Source: WYZ-LMO2 sp040514265
GTDB taxonomy: Archaea; Halobacteriota; Archaeoglobi; Archaeoglobales; Archaeoglobaceae
Length of the DNA: 64,000 bases
Direction: 5' to 3'
Assembly (NCBI GenBank): GCA_040514265.1
Contig: JBEVCD010000017.1
Coordinates: 1 to 64,000 of the forward strand
In this document: positions 23,074-31,766 of the stretch, in pieces
How the letters are laid out: every line of letters starts with the position of its first letter
Position numbering within the stretch: the first letter of the stretch is position 1
Translations under genes and position numbers: made by a program
Notes under the pieces: model-generated
Told to the model about the DNA's origin: nothing
Seen by the model: the letters and a program-made list of their open reading frames with translations, nothing else
Databases searched by the model: none

Positions 23074-25158
23074 ATGATAAGCACACCCGAGCTGTGGACG
23101 GAGTTCTTCGAGAGGTACTATCAGGAAAAAATAAACAGGCTCGCGTACCACATAAAGACGGGCGGAGACGGTAGATCACTCTACGTCAACTTTAAAGACC
23201 TCATGATATTTCACGAGGGGAAGTTAGCCGAGGAACTCCTCGAAAGCCCGGACGCTGTAATGGAGCACGCTGCACGCGGGCTTGCGATGACCGGCAACAT
23301 ATATGGCGTGTCACTCGAAGGCTGCAAACCCCGCTTTTACTCGCTCCCCTCGACGAGGAAAGTTCTGATCAGGAATCTGAGGGCTGAACACATCGAGAAG
23401 TTCGTGGCGATCGAGGGGATAGTCAGAAAGGTAACCGAAGTCAGACCGCGCATAGTTGAGGCGGCTTTCGGTTGTTCAAACTGCGGAAGCGTAACCCGCG
23501 TTGTTCAAGAGGACGTAGTCCTAAGATCTCCTTCCGAGTGTCCGCGCTGTCACGCAAAGAGGCTCACGTTCCTTCCGAAGGAGAGTAGGGCTGTTGACAG
23601 TCAGCGTGTGAAGATTCAGGAGTATCCGGAGAACCTCAAGGGCGGCGAGCAGCCGCAGAGCATAGACGTGATTCTCGAGGGCGACCTAGCGGGAAAAATA
23701 AACCCCGGAGATCGCGTTGTGATAAACGGAATAGTCCGTTCGAGACCGAGGGGGAGCGGAAAGAAGCTTGTCCACCTCGACCTTTTCGTGGAGGGTAACT
23801 CGATCGAGATTCTGCAGCAGGAGTACGAGGAGTTCGAGATAACCGAGGAGGACAAGAAGAGGATTCTGCAGCTCGTCAGCAGCGGGAACATTTACGAGAA
23901 GGTCGTGAGGTCGATAGCACCGTCGATATACGGGCACGAAGACGTCAAGCTCGCCATAGCACTCCAGCTCTTCGGAGGAATTCCGAAGAAGCTCCCGGAC
24001 GGCACCGAGATCAGGGGCGACATTCACATACTGCTCGTCGGCGATCCCGGGGTTGCGAAGAGTCAGCTGCTCCGCTACATTCACAGGATAGCTCCGCGTA
24101 GCGTGTACACAACCGGCAAGGGGACGACGACGGCGGGACTTACTGCTACGGCTGTCAGAGACGAGGTCGACGGGCGGTGGACGCTCGAAGCCGGAGCGCT
24201 CGTGCTGGCTGACAAGGGGATAGCACTCGTGGACGAAATAGACAAGATGAGGAAGGAGGATCACTCAGCCCTACACGAGGCGCTTGAGCAGCAAACGATT
24301 AGCGTCGCCAAGGCGGGAATAAACGCGATACTCCGCGCGCGTTGCGCACTCTTAGGAGCTGCAAATCCGAAATACGGTCGATTCGACCGCTTTTCACCAA
24401 TAGCAGAGCAGATAGACCTTTCGCCGACGCTGCTTTCGAGGTTCGACCTAATATTCGTCATGACCGACGACCCGGAGGAGGCGAAGGACAGGGAGATAGC
24501 GAGGCACATACTCGAAGCCCACCAGCTCGGAGAGATGGTGGAGAGGAGGAAGAACTTCGGCGACTACAGCGAAGAAATGCTGAAGGTGAAAGCCAAAAAG
24601 ATAGAGCCAGCCATAGAGCCCGAGCTCCTCAGGAAGTACATAGCCTACGCTAAGAAGACAGTCTTCCCCGTCCTCACGGAGGAGGCGAAGAGGAGGATAG
24701 AGGAGTACTACGTCTCGCTGAGGTCAAAGGCGAAGGAAAACTCGCCCGTACCGATAACAGCCAGACAGCTCGAAAGTTTGATCAGACTCGCCGAGGCTTC
24801 CGCTAGAATGCGGCTCAGCGACAGGGTCGAGGTGGAGGACGTCGAGAGGGTGATAGGCATAATGGAGAGGAGTCTTGCGCAGATAGCTGTAGATCCCGAA
24901 ACCGGCGAGTTCGACATAGACTACGCGTTTACCGGCACCTCGAAGAGGCAGAGGGACAGGATAGTGATCGTGAAGAGGATAATAGAGGAACTCGAAGACA
25001 AGACGAGCTACGGCGCTCCTGAGGAGGACGTTCTCGACGCCTGCGAGAGGGAGGGGATAGAGAGGGAGAAAGCCAGAGAGGTTCTCAACAAGCTCAGGCA
25101 GTTCGGCGAGGTTTGGTCGCCGAAGCCCGGTTACTACAGACTGCTTCCGAAAGTGTAA
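23074..25158 (+). CDS. mcm: Replicative DNA helicase MCM
   Basis: The archaeal homohexameric replicative helicase. The 694-residue protein has the N-terminal domain with a zinc-binding CSNCGSV and CPRCHAK pair, Walker A GDPGVAKSQLLRY, Walker B ALVDEIDKM, sensor and arginine finger segment LLSRFDLIFVMTD, and a C-terminal winged helix (about 620-694). A leaderless start at 23074 fits. It heads a run with a KaiC-like gene, cgi121 and aroK on the same strand. Confidence 0.96.
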   Translation: MISTPELWTEFFERYYQEKINRLAYHIKTGGDGRSLYVNFKDLMIFHEGKLAEELLESPDAVMEHAARGLAMTGNIYGVSLEGCKPRFYSLPSTRKVLIRNLRAEHIEKFVAIEGIVRKVTEVRPRIVEAAFGCSNCGSVTRVVQEDVVLRSPSECPRCHAKRLTFLPKESRAVDSQRVKIQEYPENLKGGEQPQSIDVILEGDLAGKINPGDRVVINGIVRSRPRGSGKKLVHLDLFVEGNSIEILQQEYEEFEITEEDKKRILQLVSSGNIYEKVVRSIAPSIYGHEDVKLAIALQLFGGIPKKLPDGTEIRGDIHILLVGDPGVAKSQLLRYIHRIAPRSVYTTGKGTTTAGLTATAVRDEVDGRWTLEAGALVLADKGIALVDEIDKMRKEDHSALHEALEQQTISVAKAGINAILRARCALLGAANPKYGRFDRFSPIAEQIDLSPTLLSRFDLIFVMTDDPEEAKDREIARHILEAHQLGEMVERRKNFGDYSEEMLKVKAKKIEPAIEPELLRKYIAYAKKTVFPVLTEEAKRRIEEYYVSLRSKAKENSPVPITARQLESLIRLAEASARMRLSDRVEVEDVERVIGIMERSLAQIAVDPETGEFDIDYAFTGTSKRQRDRIVIVKRIIEELEDKTSYGAPEEDVLDACEREGIEREKAREVLNKLRQFGEVWSPKPGYYRLLPKV

Positions 25159-25184
25159 TAATTTCCAGAGGGTGAGGGGTAACA

Positions 25185-25874
25185 ATGGTCTACAGGGTCG
25201 GTATAGTTCCGCTCGACGTACAACTGGGCGGCGGGATACCGGAGGGAAGAATAGCCATAATCTTCGAAGAGCCCGGAGCGGGGGCGGAAGTCTTCACCTA
25301 CCACTTTGCAGTCGAAGGAGCGAGGCTCGGAGAGAGAGTCCTCTACATCACCCAGCAGAACATGCTGGATTTGAAAGAAGAGATCAACTCGTACTTCTCC
25401 CTCAGACCCGAAGAGTGGGAGTACATAGCAGTTCTCAGCCTCAAGTCGAGCCACGAGTCTAAGGATAGGGAATACCTGCGGAGGGGCATATACGACGCGA
25501 TGAGCGGGATAAAAGTAATTCTGGAGAACGAAAATTTCAACCGCGTAGTGATAAACGACCTCGTGTATTTTCTGAAGTACTACGAGTTCGACGACGTCCT
25601 CGACTTCTTTGGTTACCTCGTCTCGAGGGCGAAAAAAGACAGGTTTTCCTGCCTCACGGTTTTGCCGAAGGGTCTTTTCGACGGGAGCGTCGAGGTTACG
25701 CTCAAACACAGCTTCGACATAGTCTTCGAGCTTACGCTTAAGGAGGTCGAGACCGAGGTTCAGAGGAGGCTGAAGGTGATAAAGTTCAGGGGCAAAGCTG
25801 TGCCGAAGGCTATCATGAGGTACGACCTCACAGATAGGGGAGTCAGGATGGAGTCCGTAATGAGGGTGCTATGA
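25185..25874 (+). CDS. RecA/KaiC-like protein with a degenerate P-loop
   Basis: The 229-residue protein has the KaiC/RadA-like start VGIVPLDVQLGGGIPEGRIA followed by EEPGAGAEVFTYHFAVEG. In active relatives this loop reads GEPGSGKT. Here the lysine and threonine are replaced by A34 and E35, and the first glycine by E28, so ATP binding is unlikely in the normal mode. The Walker B region (NRVVINDLVYFL) is also altered. It may be a structural or regulatory paralogue like those seen in archaeal KaiC/RadB families. It follows mcm by 26 bp with a good GGGTGAGG ribosome site. Confidence 0.75.
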   Translation: MVYRVGIVPLDVQLGGGIPEGRIAIIFEEPGAGAEVFTYHFAVEGARLGERVLYITQQNMLDLKEEINSYFSLRPEEWEYIAVLSLKSSHESKDREYLRRGIYDAMSGIKVILENENFNRVVINDLVYFLKYYEFDDVLDFFGYLVSRAKKDRFSCLTVLPKGLFDGSVEVTLKHSFDIVFELTLKEVETEVQRRLKVIKFRGKAVPKAIMRYDLTDRGVRMESVMRVL

Positions 25875-26296
25875 GGGTAACCTTCGGCGAAGTGGACACG
25901 TTCGGCGACTTTGCAACGCTTATAGATCCCAGATTCGTCCCAGACCTCGAAGTCGTGTCTTTTGCAGCTGAAAAAGCTCTGAAAGCTTGGAATAGGGGTG
26001 AGAGAATTTCGAGGAGCCTCGCGCTCGAAGTTCTGCTGTACTACGCGGCGACGAGGCAGATAAGGGAAGCCGTGAAGCTCGGAGCTAAGGGGGGAAGAGC
26101 TGTCATCGTTGTCATTGACGAGGAGGAGTTCTCGAAGCGCAACTTTAGAGAGCTCGACTTCAAGCCAGAGATCGACGAGAGAGCCATTATGGAGCACTAC
26201 GGAATAACGGAGGAGGAGTTGAAAGTTGCAGGGAGGGAAAAGCTATCGCTTTTAATAAGAGAGAGGATAGCCCTTTTTGCCGCTTTTAAAGAATGA
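25871..26296 (+). CDS. cgi121: KEOPS complex subunit Cgi121
   Basis: Cgi121 is a subunit of KEOPS, which adds the threonylcarbamoyl group to A37 of tRNAs. The 141-residue protein shows LIDPRFVPDLEVVSFAAEKALKAW-type sequence, then SLALEVLLYYAATRQIREAV, the AATRQI being the family signature. Cgi121 binds the Bud32 kinase in characterised complexes. It overlaps both neighbours by four bases, so it is in an operon with the KaiC-like gene and aroK. Other KEOPS genes are not in the window. Confidence 0.88.
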   Translation: MRVTFGEVDTFGDFATLIDPRFVPDLEVVSFAAEKALKAWNRGERISRSLALEVLLYYAATRQIREAVKLGAKGGRAVIVVIDEEEFSKRNFRELDFKPEIDERAIMEHYGITEEELKVAGREKLSLLIRERIALFAAFKE

Positions 26297-27099
26297 AGGG
26301 TAGAGCTTACGCTGCGGGAACTGTTCTGAACGCCCTCGCAACGGGAATAGGCTCGGCTTTTCCCATAGACTTAGTCACCGAGGTGAAGGTCGAACTCGGC
26401 GGAAGCGGCGTTTTCGTGAATGGAGTTGCGAGGAAGAGCAGACTCGCGGACGAAATTCTGAAGCACTTCGGTGTAAAAGCAGGAGTGATGGTAAAGAGCG
26501 AGATACCAACCGGGAGCGGTCTGGGTAGCAGCAGCGCGTTCGCAAACGCTTTGATCGTTGCGATCTCCAGAGCTCTGGGGTTGAAACTCTCAGCTTTCGA
26601 CGTGCTGAAGTTAAACGCCGAACTGTCGCTGAGGGCGGGAGTAAGTTACACTGGAGCACTCGATGACGCTGCAGCCTCGCTGCTCGCGAAATTCGTTGTG
26701 ACGGACAACAGCAAAATGAGGATACTTAGGCTGGATGAAGTGAAAGGCTACGCAGCCGTTCTCATCCCGAGATTCGGAAGGGGGAGGATAGAACTCGAAG
26801 AGATGCGAAGGAGGAGCGGAGAACTCGAAAAAGCCGTGGAACTGGCTCTGCGGGGCGATTACTGCGGGGCGATGAAGCTTAACACGAGCTTCTACTGCCG
26901 GCTGATAGGTTATCCCGTGGAAATAGCGGAGCTTGGATGGAAGAGCGGAATTTGCTGCGGCTTGAGTGGAAATGGACCGAGTTTCTGTGCTTTCGGAAGC
27001 AAAAAGGAGATGCTCGAACTTAAGGATGTTTGGAGCGGTTTCGGAGAGGTTTTGATTAGAAGAATTCCGGAGGAACCTACAGTTCCCTTACCATCCTGA
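26293..27099 (+). CDS. aroK: Archaeal shikimate kinase (GHMP family)
   Basis: Archaea use a GHMP kinase instead of the bacterial P-loop enzyme to phosphorylate shikimate for aromatic amino acids. The 268-residue protein has AAGTVLNALATGIGSAFPIDL, the GHMP ATP-binding loop EIPTGSGLGSSSAFANAL, and the C-terminal SGNGPSFCAFG. Its 3' end overlaps a convergent acetyltransferase gene by 23 bp. Confidence 0.93.
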   Translation: MKGRAYAAGTVLNALATGIGSAFPIDLVTEVKVELGGSGVFVNGVARKSRLADEILKHFGVKAGVMVKSEIPTGSGLGSSSAFANALIVAISRALGLKLSAFDVLKLNAELSLRAGVSYTGALDDAAASLLAKFVVTDNSKMRILRLDEVKGYAAVLIPRFGRGRIELEEMRRRSGELEKAVELALRGDYCGAMKLNTSFYCRLIGYPVEIAELGWKSGICCGLSGNGPSFCAFGSKKEMLELKDVWSGFGEVLIRRIPEEPTVPLPS

Positions 27100-27535
27100 T
27101 CCACTTCCCCCACTCGCCCTTTTCGACGAATCCTTTTTTCTCGTAGAACTTTCTGGCTCTGTAGTTCGTCCTCCCTACCCAAAGCTCGGCGATCTTTCTT
27201 TCCTTCGACCTCGCGTATTCGAGGGCAGCTTCGAGCAGTCTGGAACCTATCCCTCTCCCCCTGAACTCCGGGAGGACGAAGAGCTCGTGTATCTCTCCGA
27301 CTCTCTTCTTCTCGAACACGCTCAACCAGTTTGTGTCGCAGGCGACGAAGCCTACGGGCTTTCCGTCTACTTCGGCAACCATGAACCCGTCCCTGTCCCT
27401 CGAATACAGCCAGCGGAAGTAGCTCCTTATGTCCCTTTTCGACGTGTAGGCGTACTCCTCCAACCCCCTGTAACTGTTAACGTAAACCTCCACGAACGCT
27501 CCGAGGTCTTCCTTTTCAACCCTCCGGATTATCAC
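27077..27535 (-). CDS. GNAT family N-acetyltransferase
   Basis: A 152-residue GNAT protein with the acetyl-CoA loop VLPEFRGRGIGSRLLEAALEYA followed by the Y(N)RARKFYEKKGFVEKG segment typical of RimI-like enzymes. I chose the GTG at 27535, giving VIIRRVEKEDLG. A longer open frame reaches into the divergent M20 gene. A CTTTAAAAG element centred at about 27563 lies 28 bp upstream. Substrate is unknown. Confidence 0.82.
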   Translation of the reverse strand: MIIRRVEKEDLGAFVEVYVNSYRGLEEYAYTSKRDIRSYFRWLYSRDRDGFMVAEVDGKPVGFVACDTNWLSVFEKKRVGEIHELFVLPEFRGRGIGSRLLEAALEYARSKERKIAELWVGRTNYRARKFYEKKGFVEKGEWGKWIRMVREL

Positions 27536-27575
27536 GGTGGGAAGAGTTAAATTTCGGACTTTTAAAGACTGCGTA

Positions 27576-28532
27576 GTGCTGCTGAAGGAGCTCGTGGAGA
27601 TCGAGTCTCCCAGCGGGAGGGAGGAGAGGATAAAGAAGTTCGTGAGGGAGTACCTCGAAAGTAGGGGATACGACGTCGTTGAGGAGGAGCTTTTTCTGGC
27701 TACGAACCCCGGAAGCGACCTCATCGTAGCCACCCACCTCGATACCGTAGCTTCGAAGTCGGGCTTCAGCTTCGACGGAACTTACGCTTACGGAACCGGC
27801 GTCGCAGACGCCAAAGCCAGCGTAGCAGCGATGCTCGAAGCAGCCGACGCTGGTATTGATTACACCTTGGCTTTCTTCTGCGAGGAGGAGGAGAGCGGGA
27901 GAGGTTCGAAGAGCTTCGTCGAACTCTGGAAGTGGGGGAAGTACGCCATAGTTATGGAGCCGACGCAGCTGAAGGTAGCCAGCAAACACTTCGGGAACGT
28001 CGAGGCTGAGATCGTCGTCAGAGGGGTTGCAGCCCACGGAGCGACGCCGGAGTTCGGAGTAAACGCGATAGAGAAAGCCATGGAAGTCTACAGAGCGCTC
28101 AAAAGAGAGCTAAACATCAGCGTGCTGAAGATGGAGGGAGGAGGAGACGAGTATATAGTTCCGGAGGTCTGCAGAATGAAGATCGACGTCCTAGTCGAGC
28201 CGAGCGACCTCGAAAGAGTTCTCAGAGTCCTCGAAAGTGTCAACGCTGAAGTGAGGATACTCGAAAAGTCCGACGGCTTTTACAGCGGAAGGAGCGCGGA
28301 GCTGCTGGCTAAAGCTATGGAGATGTGCGGGCTCGAAGTTGAGTTCACCGTAATGCCCTCGTGGACCGATGCTATCAACCTCGCTGAGAGGTACGACGTC
28401 GTCGTGTGGGGACCGGGAGAGCTCCACCTCTGCCACACTTCAGCGGAGAGGATTAAGGTTGAGGAGATAGAGGTCGCCAAGAACGTCCTCGTAAAGCTCA
28501 ACGATGTCGTTAAAGATGTCAGGGTAAATTAG
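27576..28532 (+). CDS. M20 family deacylase, LysK/ArgE-like
   Basis: A zinc-dependent M20 amidohydrolase of 318 residues. It has EIESPSGREERI, the metal-binding VATHLDTV (His) and GVADAKASVAAML (Asp), the catalytic pair in FFCEEEESGRGS, and GPGELHLCHTSAERI with the last ligand. Size and N-terminus resemble LysK, which releases lysine or ornithine from the LysW carrier, but no LysW/LysX/LysZ neighbours are present. The GTG at 27576 lies 26 bp from AGTTAAATTT (27545-27554). A GTG at 27537 is an alternative. The end overlaps the convergent DUF1624 gene by 93 bp. Confidence 0.8.
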   Translation: MLLKELVEIESPSGREERIKKFVREYLESRGYDVVEEELFLATNPGSDLIVATHLDTVASKSGFSFDGTYAYGTGVADAKASVAAMLEAADAGIDYTLAFFCEEEESGRGSKSFVELWKWGKYAIVMEPTQLKVASKHFGNVEAEIVVRGVAAHGATPEFGVNAIEKAMEVYRALKRELNISVLKMEGGGDEYIVPEVCRMKIDVLVEPSDLERVLRVLESVNAEVRILEKSDGFYSGRSAELLAKAMEMCGLEVEFTVMPSWTDAINLAERYDVVVWGPGELHLCHTSAERIKVEEIEVAKNVLVKLNDVVKDVRVN

Positions 28533-29168
28533 GCAGAGGATGGCAACTATGAGCGGATGCTGGATCAGGTAGACTTTCAGGGAGTTTCTGCCCAGTAACG
28601 AGATCGGGTCTCTCAGCGACAGTCCGGTGGTTCTGTGGAAGTTACCCAGCGAGGCTCCGAGGAACATGAAGCCCACGTAGGGAAGAAGAGGGTAGTAGTC
28701 GAGCGTGGCAAAAGACCCCGGAGCGAGACCGAGCCAGAGGAGCGAGTAGGTATCGACGTCCCGCGGCAGAAAGGTCGAAGCTGCGAAGGCTGCGAAGGCT
28801 GCGGTAAGCGAGGCGAGAGGTTTTGAGGCGAGCGGATAAACTAGAAGCGTTGCAACTGCGAAGAAGTGTATTATGCCGAACCAGACCATCATCTCATCGA
28901 AGAGAAGCCAAGTCGAGAAGCTGATAAACGCAGCGACGGCAGAAAGCTTTGCGACCTTCCTCAAGATTCTGCGAAAACTCTTTTTCGTTACCGCGAGCGT
29001 GTAGCCGGAGATGAAGATAAACATCGATCCTATGAAACGCGGAAAGAAATACCAGAACTCACCTTCGAGCGATAACTTGCCGAAAAACTGGGCGTCGAAA
29101 AGAAAGTGGTAGAAGAGCATCAGGACTACCGCTACTCCCCTCGCGAAGTCTATCTCCCAGAGCCTCAT
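28440..29168 (-). CDS. DUF1624 (heparan-alpha-glucosaminide acetyltransferase-like) membrane protein
   Basis: The 242-residue protein has about seven membrane segments. It starts MRLWEIDFARGVAVVLMLFYHFLFD, the ARG-x-A-x-x-x-M-x-x-x-H pattern typical of DUF1624 acyltransferase-like proteins. Later features are FISGYTLAVTKKSF and NSLKVYLIQHPLI. These proteins are thought to transfer acyl groups across membranes onto sugars, but the substrate is unknown. ATG 29168 overlaps the PAC2 stop by four bases. Confidence 0.8.
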   Translation of the reverse strand: MRLWEIDFARGVAVVLMLFYHFLFDAQFFGKLSLEGEFWYFFPRFIGSMFIFISGYTLAVTKKSFRRILRKVAKLSAVAAFISFSTWLLFDEMMVWFGIIHFFAVATLLVYPLASKPLASLTAAFAAFAASTFLPRDVDTYSLLWLGLAPGSFATLDYYPLLPYVGFMFLGASLGNFHRTTGLSLRDPISLLGRNSLKVYLIQHPLIVAILCLIYPDIFNDIVELYEDVLGDLYLLNLNPLR

Positions 29169-29944
29169 CTGAAGTAACGCAGATCCTCGTCGCTCCTCCA
29201 CTGTTGCACAGCCATCTCCTGCATCTCCTTTATCTGCGCTATGATCTTCTCCATCTCCCTAGCTCTCTGTTCAAGAGCCTCTGTAGAAACCTCAATGTTC
29301 AGGATCTTCATCAGCACGTCCAGCACCGCTTTGGCACTCTTCGGATCGACCATGTAGCCGGATGTAACGCCCATGAGACACGCAGCCTCTATACCTTCGA
29401 GGGCTGAGACGCCCAGGAGTAGTCCGGAGGCTCCGATTATCCCGCCTCCAGGTTCTCCGGGCTCGAACTTTACGCCGTACTTCTTCAGCTCCTCGACGAG
29501 TTCGGGCTTGTTTACGGCTCCGATGACGTAGGGCTCCTCTACCAGACGTCCTATCCCGAAGCCGCCGAGGGTGTATATCCTTCTCACACCGAAGCGCTTC
29601 GCTATTTCTATATACGCGTTCACGAGCTCGAAGTGCCCTTCGTTGCTTATGCTCTGAAAATCTCCGACGAGTATCAGCAGATCCGGAGCGTTACCGTTGG
29701 ACTTCCAAGCGTAGACTTCGTTTATAGGCATTCTGACCGTGCCGTCTTCCAGAACTATAACCTGTGGCGGGAAGTAGTGTGAGTATATCCTTACGACGAG
29801 TTCCGCCTTGAGCTCGTTGACGAGGTGATCGGCTACGAGCTTCCCGACGTGCCCTATGCCCGGCAGCCCCTCTATGAGAACCGGATCCTTCAGCCCCACC
29901 TCTTCGGGTGTCCTGAGGTACCTCACATCAACTTTTTTCAGCAT
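29165..29944 (-). CDS. PAC2 family protein (proteasome assembly chaperone-like)
   Basis: The 259-residue protein has the PAC2 features VLIEGLPGIGHVGKLVADHL, ILVGDFQSISNEGHFELVN, IYTLGGFGIGRLVEEPYVIGAV and ASGLLLGVSALEGIEAACLMG. A C-terminal coiled-coil-like tail (EQRAREMEKIIAQIKEMQEM) is as in archaeal PbaB-like members. It may assist proteasome or other ring assembly. It lies downstream of nop10 and aIF2-alpha, with a 17-bp overlap, in a conserved archaeal translation operon. Confidence 0.88.
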   Translation of the reverse strand: MLKKVDVRYLRTPEEVGLKDPVLIEGLPGIGHVGKLVADHLVNELKAELVVRIYSHYFPPQVIVLEDGTVRMPINEVYAWKSNGNAPDLLILVGDFQSISNEGHFELVNAYIEIAKRFGVRRIYTLGGFGIGRLVEEPYVIGAVNKPELVEELKKYGVKFEPGEPGGGIIGASGLLLGVSALEGIEAACLMGVTSGYMVDPKSAKAVLDVLMKILNIEVSTEALEQRAREMEKIIAQIKEMQEMAVQQWRSDEDLRYFR

Positions 29945-30128
29945 TACCCCACCTCCTCAACGCGAAAAACCCTATTTCCTTTCTCAACTTCCTCCTGTAC
30001 TTACCGTACGGGTCCTCGGGTGAGAACCTCGGGGGGATAGGCATGAAGGTCTTTCCCCCGCATACGGGACACACGTCCTTCAGCGTGTACCTCCCGCAGT
30101 TTCCGCACTTCCTCATTTCCACCCTCAT
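29928..30128 (-). CDS. nop10: H/ACA ribonucleoprotein subunit Nop10
   Basis: Nop10 is the small zinc-binding protein of H/ACA RNPs that make pseudouridine in rRNA. The 66-residue protein has RKCGNCGRYTLKDVCPVCGG (CX2C, CX2C) followed by PPRFSPEDPYGKYRRKLRKE. The ATG at 30128 overlaps the aIF2-alpha stop. The order aIF2-alpha, Nop10, PAC2 is conserved in Archaea. Confidence 0.94.
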   Translation of the reverse strand: MRVEMRKCGNCGRYTLKDVCPVCGGKTFMPIPPRFSPEDPYGKYRRKLRKEIGFFALRRWGNAEKS

Positions 30129-30925
30129 ACAGCTTCCCTCACGAAACGGCACTCGCAACCGAGCTTCTTAGCCTCCTTCAGCGCAACCTTAGTTGCCCGC
30201 TCCAGAGCCTTCTCCGCGGTTTTGTAGTTCTCCGCCGTTATCACTATCCTGTACTTCGGTGCCCCCACGTATTCGAGCTTGCCCTCGACGTCCTTAAGCT
30301 CTTCGGATACAGAACTCATCACCTTCTTTATCCTCTCCACACCATCCGAACCGGGGCACTTGAGCTCGAAGTAGCCTCTGACCTTAACCTTCGGCGGTTT
30401 TATGTTTTCCCTGGCTATCTCAGCCATCTCCTTAGCGAACTCCTCGCCGACTATGGGAGCCAGGACTTCGTAACCCTCGAACGCAGCTTCCTCGAAGGCT
30501 GAATAAACGGAGTCGAACTCCTTGAGTAGCTTCTTCCCGATCTTCTCAAGTCTGTCCCTGTCGATGTTCAGCTTCTCGCCTATGAGTTCTAGCCACTTGA
30601 AAGCCTTCAGCTCGTTCTTCCACTGGGTGAGTTTCTCCTTCCTCTGCCTCTCAGTGACGTCCTTTATGGAGAGGTCGATGTGCCCCCTTTTCGGGTTTAC
30701 ATCGAGCACCTTGCATATCACCTTCTGCCCTCTCTTAACATGATCCCTGATGTCCTTGACCCACCCAGATGCGACCTCGCTTATGTGCACCATCCCCTCC
30801 TTGTTCTCGTATTCGTCGAGCGTGACGAACGCTCCGAAGTCGAGAACCTTCTTTACGGTTCCTATCACAATTTCCCCCTTCGAAGGGTAGCCACTTCTTC
30901 GAATTATAAGGCGATCTTCCTTCAT
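30125..30925 (-). CDS. eif2a: Translation initiation factor aIF2, alpha subunit
   Basis: The alpha subunit of the heterotrimeric factor that delivers initiator tRNA. The 266-residue protein has an N-terminal S1 domain (EIVIGTVKKVLDFGAFVTLDEY, then EGMVHISEVASGWVKDIRDHV), a helical middle domain and a C-terminal alpha/beta domain with KCPGSDGVERIKKVMSSV. The start at 30925 lies 26 bp from GAATTTAAAAG. Confidence 0.95.
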   Translation of the reverse strand: MKEDRLIIRRSGYPSKGEIVIGTVKKVLDFGAFVTLDEYENKEGMVHISEVASGWVKDIRDHVKRGQKVICKVLDVNPKRGHIDLSIKDVTERQRKEKLTQWKNELKAFKWLELIGEKLNIDRDRLEKIGKKLLKEFDSVYSAFEEAAFEGYEVLAPIVGEEFAKEMAEIARENIKPPKVKVRGYFELKCPGSDGVERIKKVMSSVSEELKDVEGKLEYVGAPKYRIVITAENYKTAEKALERATKVALKEAKKLGCECRFVREAV

Positions 30926-30944
30926 CCCGAGCCGCTCGTCGGCG

Positions 30945-30957
30945 TAGAATTTAAAAG
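30945..30957 (-). promoter_or_regulatory. TATA-like box for the aIF2-alpha/nop10/PAC2 operon
   Basis: The minus-strand sequence ACTTTTAAATTC is centred about 26 bp before the ATG at 30925. Confidence 0.55.
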
Positions 30958-30958
30958 T

Positions 30959-31645
30959 TTACCAAACCTCAGCCGTGAAAACCGGTCCATCTCTGCAGAC
31001 TAGCAGACCACACTCCAAGCTGCACGATCCGCAGACTCCGAAACCGCAGCGCATGTATCTCTCCATCGACACCTCGAACCTCTCTGGAGGGAGATGATCC
31101 TTGAAGAGTTCCCAGACTTTTCTCATCATCTCCTCCTTGCCGCAGCAGTAAACGCGGTCGAAAGTCTCGAGTTCGAGTGTTTCGATCGCGTCTACAACAG
31201 TCCCCTTAATACCCAGACTTCCGTCCTCGGTGGCGTATACGCAGTCCTCGAACTCGAAGAGTATTTCGGCGGCGCTTTTGCATCCGTAGACTACCGTCAC
31301 GTCGTTTTCCTTCCTCAGGACTTCGTGGAGGAACTTGAGCGGTGCCACACCTATGCCGCCGGCTACTATCAGCACACTCTCGCCGCTCACCGGCGTGAAG
31401 GGTTTGCCGAACGGACCTCGAATCCCCAGAATCTTTTCCGGATAGTTAACGAGTTTTCTCGTCGTCTCTCCAACAGCTTTAACGGCTAGAGTGTCGGAGC
31501 CGCAAAGGCTCAGGGGGATCTCCTCGCAGCCGTAGACGTTCACCATGACGAACTGTCCGGGATAGGCTCTCAGAGGAGGGTCGAAGCGTATTATTGCGGC
31601 GTCTCCTTTTTTTTCGATCTTCTTTACTCTAACGTTGAACATCAC
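30959..31645 (-). CDS. pyrK: Dihydroorotate dehydrogenase electron transfer subunit
   Basis: PyrK passes electrons from the PyrD flavoprotein to NAD through FAD and a [2Fe-2S] cluster in pyrimidine synthesis. The 228-residue protein has an FAD domain (YPGQFVMVNVYG), the nucleotide-binding VLIVAGGIGVAPLKFL, and the cluster motif CGFGVCGSCSLECG followed later by LLVCRDGP. No pyrD lies next to it here. Two ATGs in a row start the gene. Confidence 0.88.
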   Translation of the reverse strand: MMFNVRVKKIEKKGDAAIIRFDPPLRAYPGQFVMVNVYGCEEIPLSLCGSDTLAVKAVGETTRKLVNYPEKILGIRGPFGKPFTPVSGESVLIVAGGIGVAPLKFLHEVLRKENDVTVVYGCKSAAEILFEFEDCVYATEDGSLGIKGTVVDAIETLELETFDRVYCCGKEEMMRKVWELFKDHLPPERFEVSMERYMRCGFGVCGSCSLECGLLVCRDGPVFTAEVW

Positions 31646-31734
31646 GAAGTATCGTTGAGAGTCTACAAAAATCTTCTGTTAATGATTGTAGTTGTTACTT
31701 TAATTACAATTGTTGTTATGATAATTTGAGAAAA

Positions 31735-31742
31735 ATTTATAA
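31735..31742 (+). promoter_or_regulatory. TATA-like box for the UbiA-type gene
   Basis: AATTTATAACT is centred at about 31738. A start site near 31764 would fall on the GAGGTGA just before both candidate start codons (GTG 31767, ATG 31777). Confidence 0.5.
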
Positions 31743-31766
31743 CTAATATCGTTCACAGATATTGAG

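Noticed and set aside
27536..27733. N-terminal extension of the GNAT acetyltransferase
   Set aside because: It is antisense to the M20 gene, serine-rich, and unlike any GNAT start.
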